From contig NZ_NESJ01000001.1 in the NCBI RefSeq assembly GCF_003063645.1, forward strand, positions 62,001 through 126,000: 64,000 nucleotides of DNA, written 5' to 3'. The stretch is from Limnohabitans sp. 2KL-51. GTDB lineage: Bacteria > Pseudomonadota > Gammaproteobacteria > Burkholderiales > Burkholderiaceae_C. This document shows, one piece after another, positions 15,101 through 19,853 of this stretch. Numbering within the stretch: the stretch's first letter is position 1; every line of letters begins with the position of its first letter. The position numbers and the translations under genes were made by a program. The notes under the pieces are model-generated. The model worked only from the letters and a program-made list of their open reading frames with translations. It was not told the origin of the DNA and made no database searches.

Positions 15101-18100
15101 CGGTGGACGGCGTACCGCCCACAGTGGCCATCAGCAGCAACCAGCTGTACCTCAACAGCGGCACCAACACCGCCACCATCACCTTCACCTTCAGCGAGGC
15201 GGTGGTGCAGGGCAGCGCAACCAACCAGTTTGACCTGTCCGATGTGGTGTTTACGGGCGGAACGCTCACGGCCTTGACGCCAGTCAACGGCACGGGCGAT
15301 GTCACCAACGGCTACACCCAGTACACCGCCACCTTCACGGCGGCGACCAACAGCACCGCCGATGGTTTCGTCGGCATCCAGAACGGAAAGTTCGCCGATG
15401 CGGCCGGCAACCTGAACCGGGACACTTATGTGGCCGGTGTGACCGGTGCGGTGCAGGAGTCAGACAACTCACTGACCATGCCGGTGAATACGTCCGGCAC
15501 CATCCAAGTGTTCAATATCACAGGAAACGGACAGAACCAGATCCAGGCTGGATTCGACTTGCATGGCGTGGGGGATGTTAACGGCGACGGCAGGGAAGAC
15601 TTCATGGTCACCACCCGCGGAGACATGAACAATGCCAAGACAGTGATCGAACAGCCCTCCCGGTCTTATGTGGTGTTTGGCAGCAATGGCTTGGACATCA
15701 ATGGCCTGGATTTGACATCACTGCAGACTGCAGGCAACGGCAAGGGCTTTGCAATCACGGGCACTGGTTACAACGACTATTTCCCGGCCACTAACGGGGC
15801 AGGCGGTTTTGATTACAACGGTGATGGCTTGGCCGACATCGTGATGAACAACGGCACCGAATCGAAGTCTTATGTGGTGTACGGAAAGACCAATACCAAC
15901 CCGGTGAATTTGAGCACGGGTTTTCAGCCCAGTGATGGTTTCACCATAGCTGCGCCCAGTGGTACGGTCTACTCCACGCCTGTCGGCGACATGAACGGTG
16001 ATGGTTTCACCGACACCTTCATGGCGGTCAACCCTGGTGGCTATGTGCTCTATGGCACTTCGGCCAACACCAATGTGACGATTCCTTCTGGACAGACGGG
16101 TTCGTCGGCCATGGGTTTCTTTGTACAAACCGGCAACGCAGGTACGAGCATTCAGCGTGCACCGGTGGTGGGCGATTTCAACGGTGACGGCTACAGTGAT
16201 TTTGCTGTTCAGGAAGGTGCCGGAAACAGCACCGGCGGACCTTTGAGTGTGGTGTTTGGTGGCCCTAGCAACATTGCCAACCTGGTGGCGGGTGACAGCA
16301 ACACCAGTGGTCAGATTGGTAAAGCGGGTGTGGGTTTTCAGGTGACTGGATTTAGCCGTGTGGATGATGGTCTTGGCATACCCGGCACCCTATCTGGCGA
16401 CATCAACGGTGATGGCTTGACGGATTTGATTGTCAACAATCAGCGCGTCACTGGAGAAAACAACGTCTATGTAGTCTTTGGTAAGACGTCGACGACATCT
16501 CTGAGCACTGCGCAGCTGTCTTCAGGCACCAGCACCAATGGTTTCCGTATCTTCAACAGTAATTGGAGTTCGGGCGGCTCTGCGGGCGATGTGGATGTCG
16601 TTGGCGACTTCAACGGCGACGGTTTGGCAGACATGATCGTCAGTACCTACGATGTCAATAATGTCAAAGGTGGCGCTTGGTTGGTGTATGGCAAAACCAG
16701 TGGCACCAACATTGATTTAGCTTCGATCAATGCGACCGATGGATTCAAGATCATGTCGGACACGACCGACAACTTGTGGGGCCAAGACGGCACCACGGTG
16801 ATTGGCTCTTGGAACCAATTAGGTTGGTCTGTCGCTGCCGCGGGGGACTTGAATGGCGATGGTTTTGCAGATCTGATCATTTCTAACCCTCACAAAGACA
16901 CCAACCCAACCACGGGACGTGATTCTGGCGCAACTTATGTGGTCTACGGCGGTCAGTTCCCCAGTGGCTCGCCCACGGTGTTCTCGGCCGCTTCTGGCGA
17001 CAAGCTGGGCACGGCGGGTAACGACACGCTGACCGGCACCAGCGGCAACAACCAGATCGTGGCGGGTGCGGGCAACGACACCCTGACTGGCGCCGGGGGT
17101 GCCGATGCCTTGTACGGCGGTGCGGGCAACGACACGTTTGTGATCAATGCGTCCAACGTGACGGCTTTTGCCAACACCAGCAACAGCAGCCAATCGGTGA
17201 TGAAGGTGGACGGCGGCACGGGTCTTGACACGCTCAAGCTGGACGGCGCAGGCATCGCCTTGAACCTGAAAACCATCACCCGTACCGATCTGGACAGTGT
17301 GGAGCACATCGACATCACCGGCTCGGGCGCCAACACGCTCACGCTGTCTGCACTCGATGTGGGTGAGCTGGGTGACTACAACCGCTTCAACGTCAACCCC
17401 TCAGCCACCGACACCCGCAAGCAGCTGATGATCACCGGCAGCAGCGACGACGCGCTGAGCCTGGGCAGCAACTGGCTCAACGAATGGGTGCAGCCTGCCA
17501 CCAACAGCACCTTCACCTTTGCCGACAACGGCCGCACTTACAAGGTGTACAACTCGGTCGCGGGCAACTACCAGTTGCTGATCGACAGCGCCATTCCGCT
17601 GGACATGACCATTCCCACCAACGATGGGGATGTGCAGGCTTCAACGATCGCGGGCGGTGTGGATCATTACCAGGCCGGCACCTATGTTTTCGGGGTGGGC
17701 GACATCAGCGGCGATGGCTTGGCCGACTTTGTGGTCAACACCCGCAGCAGCGCTAATGACACCGGTCCGTCCAAGAGCTATGTGGTGTTTGGCACGGGCG
17801 GTCTGAACATCAGCGGTCTGAACCTCACGTCGCTCGAGACTGCGGGCAATGGCAAGGGTTTTGTGATCACACACACGCAAAACTACATCCAATCGCAAGT
17901 CTTGAGCATCAGTGGCAACCAGGATTACAACGGCGACGGCCTGATGGACATGGTGGTCAACGACGGGCGGAATATCTCGTATGTGGTGTATGGCAGGAAC
18001 ACCACCAACCCCATCGACTTGCAGACCACCTTCCAAGCGTCTGACGGGTTCACCATCACCGCACCCTACAACACCAACGCGGGCACGATCGGCGACTTCA

Positions 18101-19647
18101 ACGGTGATGGCTATGTGGACACCCTTCTCGGTCTTTCGAACGGCAGCAACTGGAGAAACAGCTTCATCTTGTTTGGCGATGGCACGACCAGCAACAAGAC
18201 CTTCAATGCCATTGGCAACACCAACAGCAATGGCATTTACGTGACCACAGACCGGGACTTGCACACCGGCTTCCCGCCGGTGGTGGTGGGCGATTTCAAC
18301 GGAGACGGCTACAGCGACTTCGCTACAACCGAGACATCCAGCGGGGTTTTCAAATCCGATGTGGTGTTTGGCGGGCCGAGCAGCGTGACCACCTTGCGGT
18401 CCAACTCCAACCTCAATTCGGTCGGATTTTCGGTCACGTTTTCGGGCGGTGACACGGCCTATGACTCGGTGGGCACCCAAACGGGCGACATCAACGGCGA
18501 TGGCCTGGACGATTTGATCTACCGCAGGGGCACCATGGGGCAGTTTGCCGTGGTGTATGGCAAGACCAGCAACACCTCGGTCGATCTGAACAGCCTGGGC
18601 ACCAATGGCTTTCGCATCACCTACACCAACGGCTCTAACCCCGCCAATGCCAACAATGGCGCGATTGACATGGTGGGTGACTTCAACGGCGATGGCCTGA
18701 GTGACATGATGGTCACCATACGGGACTCTAACAACACCTACGGCGGGGGGTCTTGGTTGGTGTATGGGCGCACAGCCGGCACCAACATCGACCTGGCCAC
18801 CATGAATGCCACCGATGGCTTCAAGATCGGCAAAGGGGTTCTGGATGGTGACACGGCTGCTACAGCAACCAGCAGTTACTACAACCAATACGGCTACCAT
18901 GGATCAGCGGCCGGAGATCTCAACGGCGATGGCTTTGCCGATCTGTTGATTTCGGACTACACCAACAATGCGACCCCGGGCAAGTACAACACCGGTGCGG
19001 TCTATGTGGTCTACGGCGGTCAGTTCCCCAGTGGGGCGCCCACGGTGTTCTCGGCCGCTTCTGGCGACAAGCTGGGCACGGCGGGTGACGACACGCTGGC
19101 CGGAACCAGCGGCAACAACCAGATGCTGGGCGGGCAGGGCAACGACACCCTGACGGGCAATGGTGGCGCTGACGTGCTGTATGGCGGTGCGGGCAACGAC
19201 ACGATGGTGCTCAATGCGTCCAACGTGTCGGCTTTTGCCAGCGCGTCCAGCAGCCAGAGCGTGATGCGCGTCGATGGCGGCACGGGCCTGGACACTTTGC
19301 GCCTGGACGGCACCGGCATCACGCTGGACCTGACGGCAATCACCCAGGCCGATCTGGCCAGCACCGAGGCGATTGACATCACCGGCTCGGGCAACAACAC
19401 GCTGCGCTTGAGCTTGCGTGATGTGATCGAGCTGGGCAGCAGCAATGCCTTCAATGTGGACGCTTCGGCCACCGACACCCGGGTGCAGCTGATGATCACT
19501 GGCGACAGTGGCGATGCGGTGCAACTGACCGATCTGGGCAGCTGGTCACAGTCAGGCACCTTCAGCTACGCCAGCGAGACCTACAACGTCTACAACAACG
19601 GCAATGCGCAGCTGCTCATTGACCAGCACATGGTGCCCACCACCTGA
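1..19647 (+). CDS. giant RTX/Ig-like repeat adhesin, 5' end outside window
   Basis: The frame is open from base 1, so the N-terminus lies upstream; about 6,548 residues are visible. Order seen: about 20 repeats of 110-125 residues (Bacterial Ig-like, Big_12 type, with LSEAST, DVxGGxLS and TATFTP motifs) to about 7250; two longer beta-sandwich repeats (7270-8760); another Ig-like unit; a WD-like, lower-GC segment (9480-10700); an RTX block with GGxGxD-like nonapeptides (10740-10840); further Ig-like units; a jelly-roll-like segment (13080-13740); then two copies of a module made of seven FG-GAP motifs (NGDGxxD) followed by RTX nonapeptides. The product is rich in Thr, Ser, Asn and Gly and almost free of Cys. 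By family knowledge such proteins leave by type I secretion and mediate surface attachment or biofilm, with Ca2+ stiffening the repeats. No secretion ATPase, adaptor or protease is in the window. The adhesin role is inference from architecture. Confidence 0.9.
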   Translation: MSEASSTFALSDIDVTGGTLSNFAPVSTSGSAAGGYTQYTATFTPSANASGSATVGVKSSAFTDAAGNANADTYVSPAPAGATQEANNQVVLAYNTRTNPATPDTTAPTIAITADKATLAAGQTAQLSFVLSEPSSDFVQSDVTVSGGTLSNWVQVSPTQYTATFTPAAGSQGVGSVNVASNAFRDAALNANADGADANNTVNFITNYGNNQADTTAPTIVVARMGSGTLTSAETLTFTLSEASTTFGQTDVDVVGGSLSNFTPVPTSGTAGTGYTQYTATFTPSANSTGTATIGVAAGKFSDNAGNTNQDDYRLSGAENTNNQVSITYNTQANPNPPADTAAPTIVVARASTSSLASGNTELITFTLSENASNFTLADIDVSGGTLSGLAPVPGSGSAATGYHQYTAVFTPAANSVGTATIGVAAGKFTDAAGNANQDDYRLSGAENLNNQVVIAYNTRIADTTAPTIEVSRAGSGTVTASETIYFTLSEASTTFAQSDIDVTGGTLSNFTPVPSSGTASAGYTQYTATFTPSSGSSGTATIGVKSSMFSDAAGNANADTYVSPAPAGATQEGNNLVSLNYNTSTNPATPDTTAPTIAITADKATLAAGQSASVTFVLSEPSSDFLSTDVQVSGGTLSGWTQLNPSTYSATFTPAAGGQGTGRIYVASSAFRDAAGNANADGADANNAVDFITNYGNNGGDSTPPTIVVARTASGTLTSSETLTFTLSEASTNFAATDIDVVGGSLSNFSPVPTSGTAGTGYTQYTATFTPSTNSTGTATIGVAAGKFSDNAGNTNQDDYKLSGAENTNNQVSIAYNTQANPNPPADTTAPSIVVARAGSGSLASGGTETITFTLSENASTFTLEDIDVVGGTLSGFAPVASSGSAASGYHQYTATFTPNAGASGTATIGVASGKFTDAKGNANTDTYVAGSGFEANNLVTIGYNTTQADSTPPTIEVSRAGSGTVGATGETVYFTLSEASSTFTLADIDVSGGTVTNLVPVASSASGTGYKQYAATFTPAANANGTATIGVASGKFTDLSGNANTDTYVSPAPAGATLEANNQISLSYNTSTNPTTPDTTAPSVAVTLDKSSLSAGQTASVTFTLSESSSTFTQSDVDVTGGTLSGWVQVSASVYSATFTPTANTAGTATIGVKSGTFADAAGNLNEDTYVSPAPAGAVLETNNQVSLTYNAIPADTTAPTIIVARTNAGTTLANGANETITFTLSEASMDFDLSDVVVTGGTLGAFTPVPTSGTPGTGYTQYTASFTPAAGSSGTATVGVAAGTFSDNAGNKNADTYVAGTGYEADNQVTLAYNTVPPDTTAPKIALSRQGSGSLTAGGSDEITFVLSEASTTFSLADVDVVGGTLTNFAPVLSSGSASTGYTDYTATFTPSSNSAGLARIGVQSGKFTDASNNANLDTYVTGVSGTSVEANNVIDITYNTQLPDTTAPTIVVSRAGAGMVSTSETIYFTLSEASTTFTQSDIDVQGGSLSGFAPVASSGNATSGYTQYAAVFTPTANSSGTATVGVKSGTFADLAGNNNADTYVSPAPSGATLETNNQVSLNFNTLVPDTTAPTIAIDRSGTGVVTSTETITFTLSEPSTNFIASDIDVSGGSLSGFAPVLTSGNASTGYTQYTATFTPTAGVVGSASVAVASGKFTDAASNANLDTYQSGVTGTTQEANNIVEFSVNTDTTAPTVAIARASGATTQTFTGAETINITLSEASRDFADTDLVATGGVLSGFAPVLASGSAATGYTQYTVTFTPTANASGNATISVASSTFSDAGGNTNRDTGTNPAPTGATFEANNLISAPFNTDTTAPTVIVTRTSGATSTVTGTESITFTFSEAINPASFDASDIDAVGGAIGNLQPDPSSGSAATGYTRYTATYTPTSGTSGSGSVGIKNAKFSDMSGNQNLDTYVSPAPTGASTQADNQVAFQVNTSAPDTTAPTIAITRAGAGTVTGTEVIYFTLSEASSTFTSGDIDVSGGSLSGFAQSSTNPLLYSATFTPTPNATGNATIGVAAGKFQDAAGNQNLDTYSGAPSAVTGQVVEANNQLTLAYNTDTTAPTIVVGRQGSGTVTGPITVTFTLSEASTDFSLADMDAVGGTLSNLQGSGTSYTATFTPTPNAVGTASVGVASSKFSDAGGNFNKDTYLANVAGATEEGVNSVGPNIVVFQFSTDTSAPTIALSRSGTTGATFTAPETITFTLSEASSDFTWNGTSGDIAVSGGTLSALTQSSANPLIYTATFTPNANASGTASISVASSKFSDSAGNLNADGADANNLITAPFNTVPADTTPPTVAVTRANGNTTQSFTGAESIVFTFSEAVSSTSFISTDIDAVGGAISGLQPDTSSGTAATGYTRYTATFTPSTAGTVSIGVDASRFADAAGNSNIDTYRSGVTGTTQEANNQVSATYVPPATNATATIDILAMTTDAGTSTTDFKTNDRSLAFNGSITGWVSTNGDRVMLEVYDADPTSGTFGQILTSGFTAPATDGTWSWTDSNTNRAAGLYTLKATIVSANGTTPVNTTAPTTVSGNQTNGGWDNQVFSIDTGANNTDINLGLRITTDTSNDGNVTTAELAGATSFTSRATFNSSAKAGDKLTFTATNDGVALNAVTVTLTPADITNGYVDTTFAIPADSKTQIVKVNYTDLAGNVATDTQPQDSATLQLTNNTTATIDITSIVDAATDSSDTGTSATDFVTSDQTLSYKGTITGWVSTNGDRVMLQLFDSSNNQIGSNAFVTPAADGSWTWNDTTNTRAAGTYSLKATIVSANGTTALNSTAPVNGTGGGYDQQVVVIDTAAANSDITLAVQISTDADNNAFVNTSEIGSSTTFTTRATFSNSTAKAGDKITITASNDGTALTPVTVTLSATDITNGYVETTFAKPTEGKVQQVTARYTDLAGNVAANTVSDSATLDTTTPTIVVSRSGSGTMIGAETITFTLSEASTDFVWNHLTQTGDIVVTGGSLGQLTTSNNITYTATFTPTANTTGTASVGVQASAFKDAAGNNNADDYRNTGAENTNNQVSATFNTVLPTATITQINGDGAPTAPPTLTITDSTTGTAANAATITFTFTFDQAVNGFTAQDVTLHDSNGAALTLTPTGTWADGQTVFTGTVAAPASGNGSVAVVVNDGSYSAAANAQLLGTGASHAQGYGSDVGGFVQGATVAMHPTPLQSSYTFSEQLSNGNFIVGADYNPQNSGWPGNSGPRLNIYNSSGALVSAITSVPSGINTDYMGFIRVSIEPISGGGFVAAFHESSETTGQNKIKFATYNSSGQMVTDANATQFSFSGVVKTLNDSTFSLATNASGNYVVAYYANKSTTNWESAGLYTREYTPTGTLVKGPTLVSSSASALGTSLDLERLNNGNLVLSWNEGNDVKARVLKPNGETLSAAFDILVGGNTNGSDNIQIQPTQDGGFVIVTTSKIGDYISGLDNVIIAKKFDASGSLIKSTEVSAFRTLPNAYNSVDGRADSPDVTELTDGTLVFVWSQESSGRQHTIAVVDSNLNKITESAIANTLHQQGYADTGVATVSALPDGGFVFTETWGYGSGGDVPTHRFFSSTLSPISTTGTTGDNTQMGGAGADTLTGGGGADIILAGAGNDTVVINASNISNLTTAGKLLDGGAGVDTLRISANASTLDLSKSAVQANVQNFEKIDLGSDAVVNTVILNATAVQRLATQNLDGSTSNKQLIIDGSSSDLVKLSGQYNNGILAGYWQPGSTATRTIGGVTYKVYTISGLSGVEVLVNNAITSANTDVAYQMASGDIVTLANTSVTIGDLESTATGGSTGSGDGGSQQPLATSSTTSDVTPLVKGTLSQALSGNQVLKLYRTNVTDNGSAVEVSANVTTSGTSWQFQDSGLTAGKQYRYEARIMDGTTLVDASNTYTINEAVSVLPTNAGVSLTLSISTDADNNTWVNTNEIGSGTTFTARANFSNSAVKAGDVLTFAATNGSTALTNQSVTLSANDVSRGYVDVTFAKPNDGTTQTVTVRYTDGFGNAASDAAPSDSATLDTTAPTIALARTDSNGTVVGGVNTLKVAETGTITLTLSEAPASGTLAATDIISSAGATIGAVTATADPKVFTVQYTPPANAQGTDTLTVAANVFTDAAGNFNLDTYANPAPSGQTYQANNQTTIAYDTLAPTQTVTLSSMTKDSGVSGTSANSNWTTGDGSAGRLLSGFISAPLATGEVVKVYANGNFLGNATVPTGGTTWVFTDTSGYNANWTYSAKVVDAVGNEGTANNGGAGQLVTLSIDTEPAPVITAVKDVNASNATVANGGSSSNSVFTIQGTGHASGDVVYVYDNTRTQFLGKATVQNDLSWSLASVTMPGAGTQNFYAYQVDSVGKLSNWSSVYTVTTSGANVLTNGDFSSTITQSNAGASIAVVPFDGNLPLTGAISNGVTNVAAGTSANDVTLTQSAAQSLFGSTPNSVSSAYTVGYIKPNATSAGNALGSLPNSEPTTWQNLVSGQKYLAFSLDGSTNAYKVWSQSVTVTAGQSYQWNFDYWVNAVNGGMSWSIDAGNWFNTAVATANFIEGPNGGIGTQYVTWTPASSGSYTLAIYGWGSSPGDGGLDDINFSANSAAPAGSLTGNISGAANNVNGSLSFGATDGAVNGLSGNDTITATTGIQSQLVAGGLIRGGAGVDTLRLAAGTTLNLGSLTGNQTVKPLQEVEIIQMQGTSSVLTMTANNVLSLGGSNASTMSDYNFSSTTQSSGATGSTSSTGKVQMVVLGNTGDTLNLQALANDGVSGTGLNAGILGNSNLAGSWSYKGDVTINSVTYKVYDHSTTSAQVLAKVDVTVNTLTPIEITGITTDTGVSASDYVTTDTLLSYGGTVPVLATGEKVRVQILNASTQAVIYEGDAVLNGTNWTFDRTDVAVTANTLAAGSYTIKATIVDASNVAVAAYGNLGVDSETLVIDTSTPTVTVSQSGTGSTRTITFTLSEASTTFAASDVDVSGGSLSNFMADTSTLGAKGGYTRYTATFTANSGFSGTATVGVLNNKFTDIAGNANLDTYTASPTSPLVNDGNNQVSITVDGVPPTVAISSNQLYLNSGTNTATITFTFSEAVVQGSATNQFDLSDVVFTGGTLTALTPVNGTGDVTNGYTQYTATFTAATNSTADGFVGIQNGKFADAAGNLNRDTYVAGVTGAVQESDNSLTMPVNTSGTIQVFNITGNGQNQIQAGFDLHGVGDVNGDGREDFMVTTRGDMNNAKTVIEQPSRSYVVFGSNGLDINGLDLTSLQTAGNGKGFAITGTGYNDYFPATNGAGGFDYNGDGLADIVMNNGTESKSYVVYGKTNTNPVNLSTGFQPSDGFTIAAPSGTVYSTPVGDMNGDGFTDTFMAVNPGGYVLYGTSANTNVTIPSGQTGSSAMGFFVQTGNAGTSIQRAPVVGDFNGDGYSDFAVQEGAGNSTGGPLSVVFGGPSNIANLVAGDSNTSGQIGKAGVGFQVTGFSRVDDGLGIPGTLSGDINGDGLTDLIVNNQRVTGENNVYVVFGKTSTTSLSTAQLSSGTSTNGFRIFNSNWSSGGSAGDVDVVGDFNGDGLADMIVSTYDVNNVKGGAWLVYGKTSGTNIDLASINATDGFKIMSDTTDNLWGQDGTTVIGSWNQLGWSVAAAGDLNGDGFADLIISNPHKDTNPTTGRDSGATYVVYGGQFPSGSPTVFSAASGDKLGTAGNDTLTGTSGNNQIVAGAGNDTLTGAGGADALYGGAGNDTFVINASNVTAFANTSNSSQSVMKVDGGTGLDTLKLDGAGIALNLKTITRTDLDSVEHIDITGSGANTLTLSALDVGELGDYNRFNVNPSATDTRKQLMITGSSDDALSLGSNWLNEWVQPATNSTFTFADNGRTYKVYNSVAGNYQLLIDSAIPLDMTIPTNDGDVQASTIAGGVDHYQAGTYVFGVGDISGDGLADFVVNTRSSANDTGPSKSYVVFGTGGLNISGLNLTSLETAGNGKGFVITHTQNYIQSQVLSISGNQDYNGDGLMDMVVNDGRNISYVVYGRNTTNPIDLQTTFQASDGFTITAPYNTNAGTIGDFNGDGYVDTLLGLSNGSNWRNSFILFGDGTTSNKTFNAIGNTNSNGIYVTTDRDLHTGFPPVVVGDFNGDGYSDFATTETSSGVFKSDVVFGGPSSVTTLRSNSNLNSVGFSVTFSGGDTAYDSVGTQTGDINGDGLDDLIYRRGTMGQFAVVYGKTSNTSVDLNSLGTNGFRITYTNGSNPANANNGAIDMVGDFNGDGLSDMMVTIRDSNNTYGGGSWLVYGRTAGTNIDLATMNATDGFKIGKGVLDGDTAATATSSYYNQYGYHGSAAGDLNGDGFADLLISDYTNNATPGKYNTGAVYVVYGGQFPSGAPTVFSAASGDKLGTAGDDTLAGTSGNNQMLGGQGNDTLTGNGGADVLYGGAGNDTMVLNASNVSAFASASSSQSVMRVDGGTGLDTLRLDGTGITLDLTAITQADLASTEAIDITGSGNNTLRLSLRDVIELGSSNAFNVDASATDTRVQLMITGDSGDAVQLTDLGSWSQSGTFSYASETYNVYNNGNAQLLIDQHMVPTT
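15511..17606 (+). repeat. coding module copy A: seven FG-GAP motifs plus RTX block
   Basis: Seven NGDG-type FG-GAP motifs (first VGDVNGDGRED, last AGDLNGDGFAD) match a seven-bladed integrin-like propeller. They are followed by PSGSPTVFSAASGDKLGTAG, RTX nonapeptides near 17010-17150 and a tail ending LLIDSAIP. A second copy with the same order follows directly. Confidence 0.8.
17627..19644 (+). repeat. coding module copy B: seven FG-GAP motifs plus RTX block (C-terminal)
   Basis: This segment repeats copy A: seven FG-GAP motifs (VGDISGDGLAD to AGDLNGDGFAD), a nearly identical linker (PSGAPTVFSAASGDKLGTAG), RTX nonapeptides near 19090-19205 and a tail ending AQLLIDQHMVPTT. The C-terminus is presumably where a type I secretion signal would lie, but no classical motif is certain by eye. 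Confidence 0.8.
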
Positions 19648-19666
19648 AGTCCGGATTGCTTCGTAC

Positions 19667-19815
19667 CTCGCAATGACAGTTTTTTTGTCATTGCGAGGAG
19701 CGAAGCGACGCTTCAATCCATGCGCGCAGCGCTGCAATCCATGGATGGCTTCGTCCCTCGCCATGACGTTTCACTCGTCATTGCGAGGAGCGAAGCGACG
19801 CGGCAATCCATGCTG
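19667..19815. repeat. palindromic intergenic repeats, cluster 1
   Basis: Two hairpin units built from GTCATTGCGAGGAGCGAAGC and its inverted half (GCTTCGTACCTCGCAATGAC). The first has a poly-T loop (19680-19688). Half-elements ending CAATCCATG follow each unit. The cluster fills most of the 206-bp gap between the adhesin and the glycosyltransferase gene. The hairpin plus T-run may also stop adhesin transcription. Confidence 0.75.
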
Positions 19816-19853
19816 TAAAACAGCGAAGATCTATCCCTTTTCAGCACTCACAC

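Noticed and set aside
17641-18900. 419-residue minus-strand frame opposite the FG-GAP module
   Set aside because: It mirrors the FG-GAP repeats and has no recognisable fold; the plus-strand frame explains the sequence fully.
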